A DNA stretch of 64,000 bases from Burkholderia oklahomensis C6786 (GTDB taxonomy: Bacteria > Pseudomonadota > Gammaproteobacteria > Burkholderiales > Burkholderiaceae), in contig NZ_CP009556.1 in assembly GCF_000959365.1 (NCBI RefSeq), forward strand, positions 2,852,001-2,916,000, in the 5' to 3' direction. The translations under genes were made by a program, and so were the position numbers. Below, piece by piece: positions 9,726 to 18,240 of the stretch (the stretch's first letter is position 1; each line of letters opens with the position of its first letter). The notes beneath the pieces are model-generated. The model saw nothing but the letters and a program-made list of their open reading frames with translations, was not told the DNA's origin and ran no database searches.

Positions 9726-10073
9726 TCATTGCTTCTGCAGCTTCACGACGGTGAGCGCGCCGTTCACTTCCTCGGCGACGAAGTCGATCTTGTCGCCTGT
9801 CGTCACCTGCGACAGCATCGCCGGATCCTTGACCCTGAAGACCATCGTCATCGCATCCATCCCGAGGTTCTCTAGCGGGCCATGCTTGATCGTCAGCTTG
9901 CCCGCGGCCGTGTCGACCTTCCTGATTTCGCCGTGCGACATGCCCGCTTTCGCGTCGCCCGCCTGCCGCGCGCCGCCCGTCATGTCCATCCCGCCCATCT
10001 CGCCCGCCGCCTGCACGGCAGCCGGAATGGCGAGCGCACAAGCGATCGCGATCGTCGTCAATACGTTCTTCAT
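9726..10073 (-). CDS. CusF-like periplasmic copper-binding protein
   Basis: 115 residues: a signal peptide (MKNVLTTIAIACALAIPAAVQA) then a Met/His-containing linker (EMGGMDMTGG) and a small OB-fold copper-binding domain. The binding stretch HGPLENLGMDAMTMVF matches the CusF site His...Trp...Met-x-Met, except that the Trp position is occupied by Met. The protein is probably a Cu(I)/Ag(I) metallochaperone. It is located directly downstream of the multicopper oxidase gene and before copC. The start 10073 was chosen for the signal peptide; the preceding bases (GGAGATGATC on the minus strand) give a good ribosome site. Confidence 0.88.
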   Translation of the reverse strand: MKNVLTTIAIACALAIPAAVQAAGEMGGMDMTGGARQAGDAKAGMSHGEIRKVDTAAGKLTIKHGPLENLGMDAMTMVFRVKDPAMLSQVTTGDKIDFVAEEVNGALTVVKLQKQ

Positions 10074-10133
10074 GATGTCATCTCCTTCGTTGGGGGTGAA
10101 AAACGGGCCGGGCGCCGCCCGGCCCGGCAAGAC

Positions 10134-11435
10134 TCAGCGCTCCGGCAACTCGCCGGCGTATTCGTATGCGACGGTTCCCTTCGGATGCCTGAACCATCCC
10201 GGATCCCGATAATCGTTCCGGCCAAGGCCCTGCCTGACCTTCACGACCGTGAACATCCCGCCCATCTCGAGCGGGCCGAACGGGCCCGTGCCCGTCATCA
10301 TCGGCAGCGTGTTGTCGGGCAGCGGCATCTCCATCTCGCCCATCGCGCCGCCCGTGCTGCCCATCGCCATGTAGTCGGGCACGAGCTTGTTGATCCGCTT
10401 CGCGAGATCCTTCTGCGGCACGCCGATCAGGTTCGGCACCTGGTGTCCCATCGCATTCATCGTGTGATGCGACTTGTGGCAATGGAACGCCCAGTCGCCG
10501 GGACGGTTCGCCGTGAATTCGATCGCGCGCATCTGGCCGACCGCGACATCGGCCGTGACCTCCGGCCAGCGCGCGGCGGGCGGAATCCAGCCGCCGTCGG
10601 TGCCCATCACTTCGAATGCATAGCCATGCAGATGAATCGGGTGGTTGGTCATCGTCAGGTTGCCGAAACGAATCCGCACGCGGTCCCCCGCGCGCACCGG
10701 CAGTGGATCGATGCCGGGAAACACGCGCGCATTCCACGTCCACATGTTGAAGTCGGTCATTTCGTTGACGCGCGGCGTGAAGCTGCCGGGATCGATGTCG
10801 TATGCGGACATCAGGAACACGAAGTCGCGATCGACGGGCATCGCGCCGCGATCCTTCGGATGCACGATGAACGTGCCCATCATCCCCATCGCCATCTGCA
10901 CCATCTCGTCCGCGTGCGGGTGGTACATGAACGTGCCGGGCTTCTCGAGCTGGAACTCGTAGACGAACGTCTTGCCGGGCGGAATGTGCGGCTGCGTGAG
11001 GCCGCCGACGCCGTCCATCCCGCACGGCAGCAGCATGCCGTGCCAGTGGACCGTCGTGTGCTCGGGCAGCCTGTTCGTGACGAAGATGCGCACCTTGTCG
11101 CCTTCGACCGCCTCGATCGTCGGTCCCGGCGCCTGACCATTGTAGCCCCACAGATTCGCCTTCATCCCGGGCGCCATCTCGCGCACGACGGGCTCGGCGA
11201 TCAGATGGAACTCCTTCCAGCCGTTCTTCATTCGCCATGGCAGCGTCCAGCCGTTCAGCGTGACGACGGGCGTGTACGGACGGCCGTTCGGCGGCACGAG
11301 CGGCGGCTGCGTCGCGGCCTTCGCCATCGTCGGCGCCTCGGGCAGCGCGGCGGCGCCGGCCTTGCTGACGAGCGCGGCGCCGAGCAGCGCCGCGCCTGAG
11401 CCGCCGAGAAATGTTCGACGTGACACCATCTTCAT
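10134..11435 (-). CDS. Periplasmic multicopper oxidase (copper oxidase, CopA-like)
   Basis: 433 residues with a Tat signal (SRRTFLGGSGAALLGAALVS). All four copper-ligand blocks are present: HWHGMLLP (about 130), HPHADEMVQM, HPIHLHGYAFEV and HCHKSHHTMNAM. The last gives the type 1 copper ligands Cys, His and Met in family spacing. It is therefore probably an active oxidase that converts Cu(I) to the less toxic Cu(II) in the periplasm. The ATG overlaps the stop of the upstream TolC-like gene (ATGA), indicating coupling. It is shorter than Pseudomonas CopA (about 600 residues) and lacks that protein's long Met-rich repeats, though MGMMG and MGGMF clusters occur. Confidence 0.93.
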   Translation of the reverse strand: MKMVSRRTFLGGSGAALLGAALVSKAGAAALPEAPTMAKAATQPPLVPPNGRPYTPVVTLNGWTLPWRMKNGWKEFHLIAEPVVREMAPGMKANLWGYNGQAPGPTIEAVEGDKVRIFVTNRLPEHTTVHWHGMLLPCGMDGVGGLTQPHIPPGKTFVYEFQLEKPGTFMYHPHADEMVQMAMGMMGTFIVHPKDRGAMPVDRDFVFLMSAYDIDPGSFTPRVNEMTDFNMWTWNARVFPGIDPLPVRAGDRVRIRFGNLTMTNHPIHLHGYAFEVMGTDGGWIPPAARWPEVTADVAVGQMRAIEFTANRPGDWAFHCHKSHHTMNAMGHQVPNLIGVPQKDLAKRINKLVPDYMAMGSTGGAMGEMEMPLPDNTLPMMTGTGPFGPLEMGGMFTVVKVRQGLGRNDYRDPGWFRHPKGTVAYEYAGELPER

Positions 11436-13021
11436 TTACCTTCCGGATTCGTGGATGACGCGGGCGGCGCCGCGGGCGCGGCGGCTTGCCCATGTGCGTG
11501 TGCGGTAGCCGGCGCGGTGGCGGCGGACGCCGCCGATGCCGGGGATGCGATTGCCGAAGCGGATGCAGTCGATGCACTCGATGCAGCGGATGAAGGCGAC
11601 GCGGCCGAGGCCGAGGCGGCGGCCGGCGCGGCCGGGCGCGACTCGCCCGCCGCATCCGCGCCGTGCGGCAGACGCCCGCCGACCGCCTGCCGCAGATCGG
11701 TCTCCGCAAGCCAGTAGTCCTTCAGCGCGTCGATGTAGCCGTTCACGGCGCCGACCTGGTCGCGCGCGTCGGCGAGCAGCTCGAACACGCTGACGAGCAT
11801 CCCGTTGTAGCGCAGCAGCATCTCGTCGGAGATCGTCTTGCGCAGCGGCACGACCTCGTCGCGATAGTGCTTCGCGACGTCGTAGCGCGTCACGTAGGCC
11901 GCGTACGATTCGCGCACTTCGGAGCGCGCGTCGATCGCGGTCTGCGCGAGCCGGTTCGCCGACTGCAGATAGATCGCCTTCGCGCGCGCGACCTTCGCGC
12001 CGCCCCAGTCGAACAGCGGAATCTCGACGCTGATCTCGTAGCCGTGCTCGTGGCCCTTGTCGGTCTCGTAGTTGTCGAGATAGCCGACGTCGAGCGCGTT
12101 GACGAAGCGCGTCGCCTGCGTGAGGCCGAGCGACGTCGCGACACCCTGCGTCCTCAGCTTCGCCGCCTGGATATCCAGGCGGTTTTCCATCGCGAAACGC
12201 TCGAGACCGTCGAGCTGCGGCCGCTCGGCGGGCGGATCGGGCAGGCGGTCGGGCAGCTCGTATTCGGTCGATGCGCCCCACAAGCCCATCGTGCGCGTGA
12301 GCCTCTCGCGCGCCGCCACCGCGCGCTGCCGCGCGTTCGCGAGCTGCGCGATCGCGTCGGCGTAGAACGCCTGCTCGCGCGCGTAGTCGAGCCGGCTGAA
12401 GCTGCCGGCCTGCCGCATCCGCCGCGCGAGCTCCGCGCCGGCGTCCGCCGAGTCCTTGACCTGCTCCGCATAGGCCGCCGCCTGCGCGGCCGCGACCGCT
12501 TCGACGTATGCGCGGCGCGCATCCGCCGCGACCTTCAGCATCGCGTCGGCGGTCTCGAGTTTCGTCTGCTCGAAACGCCGGCCTTCGATCTTCGTCGCGA
12601 GCGGCAGCGTCAGCATGCTCAGGACGCCCATCGAAAACGTCCGGCCGATGCTCAGATCGTTGCTCGAACGCGTGCGGCTGAACGTGAAGCCCGGATTCGG
12701 CAGCCGGCCGGCCTGCACGAGATCGGCTTCGGACAGGCCGAGCTCCGCGTAGGAAGCCTGGAGCCCGCGATTGTTCAGGAGCGCGATCTGAACCGCGTCG
12801 TCGACGCTCAGCGGCTTCGACAGCAGTTCCTGCGTGCGGCGCGCGACCGCGTCGCGATCGGCATCGGTCTTCACGAGCACCGCTTCTTTTCCGAGCCGCT
12901 CGGAAGCCGCGGTCGAAACGGCGCCAAAGCCGCCGTCGTTCGAGAACGTCGTGCAGCCCGCGGCGAACGCCAGCACGGCCGCCGCGGCGCAGATCCGGAG
13001 GGAAACGAGACGCGGCGTCAT
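11432..13021 (-). CDS. TolC/NodT-family outer-membrane lipoprotein of copper operon
   Basis: 529 residues. A lipobox (AVLAFAAGC) marks an outer-membrane lipoprotein. Two outer-membrane efflux repeats follow, with long alpha-helical barrel segments (for example LETADAMLKVAADARRAY and QTAIDARSEVRESYAAY) and the GRLPNPGFTFSRTRSS region typical of CusC/NodT channels. The C-terminal 70 or so residues are an Ala/Ser/Pro-rich low-complexity tail with HAHGQ, unusual for the family. No RND or membrane-fusion partner is adjacent; it pairs instead with a multicopper oxidase. Both ends overlap neighbours by ATGA, so it is tightly coupled in the operon. Confidence 0.88.
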   Translation of the reverse strand: MTPRLVSLRICAAAAVLAFAAGCTTFSNDGGFGAVSTAASERLGKEAVLVKTDADRDAVARRTQELLSKPLSVDDAVQIALLNNRGLQASYAELGLSEADLVQAGRLPNPGFTFSRTRSSNDLSIGRTFSMGVLSMLTLPLATKIEGRRFEQTKLETADAMLKVAADARRAYVEAVAAAQAAAYAEQVKDSADAGAELARRMRQAGSFSRLDYAREQAFYADAIAQLANARQRAVAARERLTRTMGLWGASTEYELPDRLPDPPAERPQLDGLERFAMENRLDIQAAKLRTQGVATSLGLTQATRFVNALDVGYLDNYETDKGHEHGYEISVEIPLFDWGGAKVARAKAIYLQSANRLAQTAIDARSEVRESYAAYVTRYDVAKHYRDEVVPLRKTISDEMLLRYNGMLVSVFELLADARDQVGAVNGYIDALKDYWLAETDLRQAVGGRLPHGADAAGESRPAAPAAASASAASPSSAASSASTASASAIASPASAASAATAPATAHAHGQAAAPAAPPASSTNPEGK

Positions 13022-13311
13022 CTGGCGGCTTCCCCGTGCATCGCACCGTGCCCGCCGTGCGCGGCGGCGGCGTTGCCCGCCTTGGCGGACGGCGCCGCCG
13101 CGTTGCGCGGCGGCTCGGCCACCGTGCGGTTCAATTGCTGCCAGGTCGGCCCGTCGTCGTCGCGGTAGCGACGGTAGCCGTCGAGCGCGGACGGCGCCGC
13201 GATGGCGGGCGCCGATGCCGCGGCGTCCGCCGGATCGGCGAACGTCGTCGCGTGCACGAGCGCCGGCCATGCCGCCGACGCGCCGAGCAGCGCTGCGTAA
13301 ATCTTTCGCAT
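13018..13311 (-). CDS. Small periplasmic protein of copper operon
   Basis: 97 residues: a signal peptide (MRKIYAALLGASAAWPALVHA) followed by a short soluble region with DGYRRYRDDDGPTWQQLN and an Ala-rich end containing HGGHGAMHGEAAR. The His/Met cluster suggests metal binding. It ends with an ATGA overlap into the TolC-like gene. I know similar small ORFs next to Burkholderia copper oxidase genes but no assigned function; a role in periplasmic copper handling is inference from context. Confidence 0.75.
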   Translation of the reverse strand: MRKIYAALLGASAAWPALVHATTFADPADAAASAPAIAAPSALDGYRRYRDDDGPTWQQLNRTVAEPPRNAAAPSAKAGNAAAAHGGHGAMHGEAAR

Positions 13312-13404
13312 GAATTTTTCTCGTCGTCAGCCATCCTGACGACGCGCATGCACGCCGTCAGGACGAGTTTGCGTATCGCAGCGAGCGCGCTGCGACCCGA
13401 GGGG

Positions 13405-13803
13405 TCAGACGAGAGAGGTTCGGGGCGGCCGTTCGATGCCGTCCGTCAGGAACGACACGGCGCCGGCGTCTTGAGGAAAGGAAGGGGTGATGCGCGCGGC
13501 ATCGAAGGACGCCGCCGAGACGGAGCCGGCCGGCAAGCCGGCGCCGACACAGCACGACACGCAGGTCGCGCATGGGTGCGTGTGATGTGCGTCGCCCAGG
13601 CCGGGATGCCGATGGTCGGCCGCGGCCACGGTCATATCGTGCGCGCCGTGACCGCTTTCCGTTCCGGCTTGCAGCAGATGGTGGGCAGGCGCGCCGTCGT
13701 CGACGTGCGCGACCTCGCAATTCATCGAGACGGCCGCCAGCGACTGAACCGGAAGGCTCAGTGCCAACAACACGACAACGAAGAGCTTGCGCCAATATGA
13801 CAT
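13405..13803 (-). CDS. Small Cys/His-rich exported protein, first gene of copper operon
   Basis: 132 residues. The N-terminus (SYWRKLFVVVLLALSLPVQSLA) is a signal peptide or membrane anchor. The middle has a His-rich stretch (ADHRHPGLGDAHHTHP) followed by CATCVSCC, a run of Cys able to bind Cu(I). The layout resembles DUF2946-type proteins often found beside copper genes, but this is only a resemblance. The start at 13803 begins the signal peptide. It is the promoter-proximal gene of the operon that runs down to copD. Confidence 0.72.
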   Translation of the reverse strand: MSYWRKLFVVVLLALSLPVQSLAAVSMNCEVAHVDDGAPAHHLLQAGTESGHGAHDMTVAAADHRHPGLGDAHHTHPCATCVSCCVGAGLPAGSVSAASFDAARITPSFPQDAGAVSFLTDGIERPPRTSLV

Positions 13804-14405
13804 AGGGGCGGAGTCTAACATGCAGTGGCGTCGACCGTAAGCGCTTTCTGCGCGTCGAAAGCGCCCGGCGGCGCGGCGTCGCCGCGTCTGCCGAGCCGGC
13901 GCTCGAAGGACGCGGCGTGGCGTCGGAACCGATGACGGCCCTCGAGGTTCACGCGCGCCTGCGACGCGCGCCCGGCGTCGATGTCGGTCGCGCCGATCGT
14001 CGCCTGCGCGGGTCCGCTGCCGTTTCGGCCGGCCGCGTGCGCGTAGCCGAGGATCGCATCGACGCCGGCGTGCTTGCCGAGCAGGTCATCGGTGCGGAAC
14101 CCGGCCTCGCGATAGCGGGCCGACGAATCGCCAGACGACTTCGGCTCGCCGTAGCCGATCTCCGCCTGCAGCGGCGGCGCGGACAGCCCACGCCGAATAC
14201 CGGCGCGTTCCGGTATGCGTCAGTTCGGCGGAACGTCGAACCGGCGTCCGCCGCGCGGCGCGAATCGTTGTAGTCCGCGCCGGGCGTCACCGACTCGATC
14301 CTGTGCATTGCGCGGCGAGCCGGTCGATGCCGATCGACTTCACCGACGCGCAGGCCGCATTGACCGAGCCGCCGAACAGCGTATCCGACGACGACATGCA
14401 TCCGC
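13804..14405. other. Gap upstream of copper operon, containing a porin remnant
   Basis: About 600 bases between the copper operon and the polymerase X gene, both on the minus strand. It must contain the copper operon promoter, but no clear copper-regulator box or -35/-10 pair was recognised. The only coding trace is the porin remnant listed separately. Confidence 0.4.
13927..14190 (-). pseudogene. C-terminal remnant of a Gram-negative porin
   Basis: One minus-strand frame reads IGYGEPKSSGDSSARYREAG, then DLLGKHAGVDAILGYAHAAG, GPAQATIGATDIDAGRASQA and ends VNLEGRHRF. The last two beta strands and the terminal Phe fit the ends of Burkholderia trimeric porins (strands 'DLYAILGYQHA...' and '...VGIRHRF'). 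There is no stop codon after the terminal Phe (CGA instead) and no open N-terminal part: an in-frame stop lies at about 14221-14230. It appears to be a decayed fragment. Assignment is by eye from recalled family patterns. Confidence 0.5.
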
Positions 14406-16256
14406 TCAGGCCGCAGCGTGCCCGCGTTTCTTCGCGCGACGCGCGCCGCCCACGCCGGCGCCTCGCGCTGTCGCCCGCTTGCTCGACGAACGTTTCGTCG
14501 AGCCGCCCGCAGCCGACGCGGCGCTCCCGCCCATCGTCCGCGCGAGCAGCGGCCGCAGTTGCGCGAGCGTGCGAGTGTTGAGCACCTGCGCCTTCGTCAG
14601 CCAGCCGCGCCGCGCCTGATCGACGCCGATCCCGAGATAGTTCAGGTCCTCGCGGCGATGCGCATCGGAATCGATCGACACGAGCACGCCGGCCTCGGCC
14701 GCCTGCCGGCACCAGACGTCGGCAAGATCCAGCCGCTGCGGCTGCGCATTCAGCTCGAGATGGCAGCCGCGCGCGCGTGCATGCTCGATCACGCGGGCAA
14801 GGTCGATGTCGTACGCGTCGCGCTCGCCGAGCAGCCGCCCCGACGGATGCGCGAGGATCGTGAAATACGGATGATCCATCGCGCGCAGCACCCGCTCGGT
14901 CTGCGCGGCGCGCGACAGATCGAAGTGACTGTGAACCGCGCCGACCACCAGATCGAGCCGCGCGAGCACGTCGTCGGGCAGATCGAGGCCGCCGTCTTCG
15001 AGGATGTCGACCTCGATGCCTTTGAGCAGCACGATGCCTTCGAGCGTCTCGTTCAGCCGGTCGATCTCGTCGATTTGTCCGGCGAGGCGCTCCGCGTCGA
15101 GGCCGTGCGCGACGCCGAGCCGATGCGAATGATCGGTGATCGCGAGATATTCGAGGCCGCGCTTGCGCGCCGCGAGCGCCATGTCCCGCAGGCTGTCCTG
15201 ACCGTCGGTCGCGTTCGTGTGCGCATGCAGGTCGCCGCGCAGGTCCTTGCGTTCGACGAGGGTCGGCAGACGGCCTTCGCGCGCGGCCTCGATCTCGCCC
15301 TGGTTCTCGCGGAGCTCGGGCGGCACCCATTCGAGGCCGATCGACGCGTAGACCGATTCCTCGGTCGTACCGGCGATGCGCCGCTCGCCATGGAACACGC
15401 CGTACTCGTTGATCTTCAGGTCGCGCGCCTGCGCGATGCGACGCATCGCAATGTTGTGCGCCTTCGATCCCGTGAAGTAGACGAGCGCCGCGCCGAGCGA
15501 CGCCGGCGTGACGACGCGCAGATCGACCTGGATACCGCAGTGAAGCACGACGCTCGAGCGCGTGTCGCCGCTCGCGAGCACCCGCGCGACTTCGTCGTAT
15601 GCAACGAAGCGCGCCGCCGCTTTCGCCGGGTCGCTCGCCGTCACGAGAATGTCGAGATCGCCGACGGTCTCGCGCCGCCGCCGGAAGCTGCCGGCCACGA
15701 GCGCTTCGCTCACGCCCGGCGTCTCGCGCAGATACGTGAGGAGCGGCGTCAGATACTGCGTCGCGAACGACAGCAGGAAGCGCTGCGACTTGCGCCGCAG
15801 CCGCGCGCCGATCGCCTCCGCGATGTGCGCCTCGGTCTTCTCGCCGAAGCCCGGCAGTCCGCGAATCTTGCCGCTCTCGGCGGCTTCCTTCAGTTGCTCG
15901 AGCGTCTCGACGTGCAGCGCGTCGTGCAGCGCGCGCACGCGTTTCGCACCCAGCCCCGGGACGCCGAGCAGCTCGACGATCGCGGGCGGCAGCGCCTGGC
16001 GCAGTTGCTGCTGCAGCCCGCACGTGCCGGTCGTCGCGATCTCGCTCAGCTTGCCGGCGAGATCGGGGCCGATCGTCGGAATGTCGTCGAGGTTCTTCCC
16101 GTCGGCGACCATCGCCGCGATGTCGCGGCCGAGCCCGCCGACCGTGCGCGCCGCGTTGCGGTACGCGCGCACGCGAAACGGATTGGCCCCCTGTATCTCG
16201 AGCAGATCGGCGATCTCGGCGAAGACCGCCGCAAAATCGGCATTGTGGATCGGCAT
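14406..16256 (-). CDS. polX: DNA polymerase X family protein with PHP domain
   Basis: 616 residues, normal for bacterial PolX (about 570-600) plus a basic tail. An N-terminal 8-kDa-like domain with helix-hairpin-helix motifs (IPTIGPDLAGKL and VPGLGAKRVRAL, residues about 59-110; RGLPGFGEKTEAHI, 132-145) precedes the polymerase palm. The catalytic Asp residues appear as GDLDIL (Asp200, Asp202) and QVDLRVV (Asp245). The C-terminal PHP domain (from about 340) keeps its metal motifs: GDLHAHTNATDG, ITDHSHR, GIEVDILEDG, AHPSGR and SIDSDAH. It is probably active in base-excision repair gap filling with 3'-end processing. The lysine-rich tail (SSSKRATARG...RRAKKRG) may aid DNA binding. Confidence 0.95.
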   Translation of the reverse strand: MPIHNADFAAVFAEIADLLEIQGANPFRVRAYRNAARTVGGLGRDIAAMVADGKNLDDIPTIGPDLAGKLSEIATTGTCGLQQQLRQALPPAIVELLGVPGLGAKRVRALHDALHVETLEQLKEAAESGKIRGLPGFGEKTEAHIAEAIGARLRRKSQRFLLSFATQYLTPLLTYLRETPGVSEALVAGSFRRRRETVGDLDILVTASDPAKAAARFVAYDEVARVLASGDTRSSVVLHCGIQVDLRVVTPASLGAALVYFTGSKAHNIAMRRIAQARDLKINEYGVFHGERRIAGTTEESVYASIGLEWVPPELRENQGEIEAAREGRLPTLVERKDLRGDLHAHTNATDGQDSLRDMALAARKRGLEYLAITDHSHRLGVAHGLDAERLAGQIDEIDRLNETLEGIVLLKGIEVDILEDGGLDLPDDVLARLDLVVGAVHSHFDLSRAAQTERVLRAMDHPYFTILAHPSGRLLGERDAYDIDLARVIEHARARGCHLELNAQPQRLDLADVWCRQAAEAGVLVSIDSDAHRREDLNYLGIGVDQARRGWLTKAQVLNTRTLAQLRPLLARTMGGSAASAAGGSTKRSSSKRATARGAGVGGARRAKKRGHAAA

Positions 16257-16798
16257 GTTCGACCTCGCCTTCACATGGACGGCGGTGCGCGACGCGGCGC
16301 GAAGGCGCCGGGCGAATCGACGCGCCGTCGCGCGCATGTGTCGCGCGCTTTCATCTTGGGTCGCGACGCGCATCGGGGTCGTGCGCGAGCGCCGGCGGCG
16401 GCGCTGCCGGCGGCCGGCATCGCGATCCGTTCGCTCGACGCCCGGCACGACAGGCCCAGCATAGGCGGGGCGCGGCCCGCGTCGTTGCGCTGGATCAATT
16501 CGATCGGTGCCGCATATTTCGTGCGCGCTCGCGCAGCCGAAGCATGCGCGCGTGACGCCGGGCAAAACGGCGCTGGGATGCGCGCGGCGCGATCGGGATC
16601 GATTCCAGATCAGGACAACGAAGCTCGGCCGGCATTTTGTATTTTTTTCAGGAAGCGGCGAATCCGGCGGGCGTGCCGGCTTCCACTGAGCCCCGCAATC
16701 TCCGGCGCGGTAGCACGCCGCACCGAAGCCGCGCGTCGAGCGATCCGATCGCGGCCAATCGACGATCGCGCCCGAAAAAACGGACGCCGCGATGCGCA
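16257..16798. other. Gap between polX and acyltransferase remnant
   Basis: 542 bases; no gene recognised on either strand. It should contain the polX promoter near 16257-16350, but no convincing elements could be assigned. Confidence 0.35.
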
Positions 16799-17927
16799 TC
16801 ACTTCTGCAGATATCTCGGCGACAATCGCGCGACGCTCCGTCGGAACGCGTCGTTCAACGGCTCGGCATAGCACCGGAACACGAGCGCCGCGACGAGCGC
16901 CGACACACCCAAGTAAAAGATCAGCCACAGCGGCTTTGCGTCGACGCCGATCGTCTCTCGCGTGACGAACTCGCGCAGAATGCCCGGCACGACGATATGA
17001 AACAGGTGCAGCTCGTAGCTGCGCTGTCCGAACCAACCGATCACGCGAAGCGCGGCATGCGGCACGCCCGCGTCGTCATGCGATCCGTCCCTCACGCCGT
17101 ACAGCAGGATCGCGGTGCAGAACGCGACGATGGACACGCCCCACACGGCGTTTTGCATGATCGGCCCGCACAGGTAGACGACGGTGATCGCGGCGGCGGC
17201 AATCGCCCGGATCGCCCGGTGGCTCCGGCCGCGCGAGATCCGGCGCAACGGAAGCAGCGCCGCGCAGCATCCCATCGCGATCGCGTCGAAGCACGATCCG
17301 TAGCCGTACAGCGCGACGATCTCGTCGTGCGCGTGCAGGCTTCGGTAGATCGGTCCGGCGACGATCGGCACGCACAGGAACAGGACGATGTAGCGGCGTC
17401 GCCGCAGCAGCAGGCAGACGACCGGGAACGAAAGATAGAACGCCTCCTCGACCGACAGCGGCCACAGGATGTTCATCGCGCAATTGAAATAGCCGACCTT
17501 CGCCATCAGCACGTTGCCAGAACGTCAGCACCGACAGCACCGCGACGAGCGTGCTCGCGGTGTCCGGCTTGTCGACGAACGAGCGCAGGCCGAGCGAGCC
17601 GAGCGCCACGATCGCGAGCAGGACGAGCGCGAGACACGGCAGAATCCGCGACGCGCGATACCCGTAGAACGTCGCCGGCTCGATCGCGCCGGGCGAGCCG
17701 AAGCGCCGGATCGACGTCGACGTGATCAGGAACCCGGATACGGCGAAGAACATCGTGACGCCGTCATTGCCGTTTCGCGCGACCGCCTTGAGCGCGTCCG
17801 ACAGGAACGGCGCATCGATCGGCGTGACGTTCAGCCGGTACGTCAGATGAAAATGCAGGATCAGGACGAGCAGGATGGCGATCCCGCGCAACAAGTCGAC
17901 GCCGTCGTTTCTTCTTTTCTATTGCAT
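16799..17927 (-). pseudogene. Acyltransferase_3 (OafA-like) membrane protein, with nonsense codon and frameshift
   Basis: The translation matches O-acyltransferases of the acyltransferase_3 family: VDLLRGIAILLVLILHFHLT in TM1 with the catalytic-type His, MFFAVSGFLIT, LSVLTFW, then in another frame ILWPLSVEEAFYLSFPVVCL and ELHLFHIVVPG. Total length would be about 370 residues with about ten membrane segments. Two lesions are visible. An ATG at 17925-17927 is followed after one codon by an in-frame TAG (17919-17921). Near 17511-17517 the reading frame shifts, between LSVLTFW and NVLMAKVGYF. An alternative TTG start at 17894 would avoid the first lesion but not the second. It is probably a pseudogene; the original role would be surface polysaccharide or lipid modification. 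Confidence 0.8.
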
Positions 17928-18240
17928 TATTTCGAATTTCACGCCGAAGCGGCGGCCGGCTCGCCGCGTGCGCGTCGTGTTCGACAGGCGCGCGGCCGCG
18001 AGCGTGGTTTTCGTCGGCCTTCTTTCAATCGACTACGAACGGGACCGCCGTTTCCGTGCGATGCGACGCAATGGGCTCCGCGCGCTCGTTCGGCCGAAAA
18101 AAACCCATCACGTAAAAATAAAAACGATCGTTTCAAATTAAATATTTGGGTGAGGAATATTCCCTATGTCATTGTAATTGCTAATCTAATGGCCGATTAC
18201 TATAATCATTCCAAAGCTCGAATTCAATAATTGGGGCACC
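17928..18240. other. AT-rich intergenic region upstream of the PBP7-like gene
   Basis: About 310 bases whose last 140 (from about 18100) are strikingly AT-rich compared with the rest of the window. It holds the promoter listed separately. No gene was found. Confidence 0.5.
18178..18206 (+). promoter_or_regulatory. Sigma-70-type promoter of the PBP7-like gene
   Basis: TTGCTA (18178-18183) and a perfect TATAAT (18201-18206) are separated by 17 bases, the optimal spacing. Transcription would begin near 18213, about 28 bases before the ATG at 18241. The surrounding DNA is AT-rich. Confidence 0.7.
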
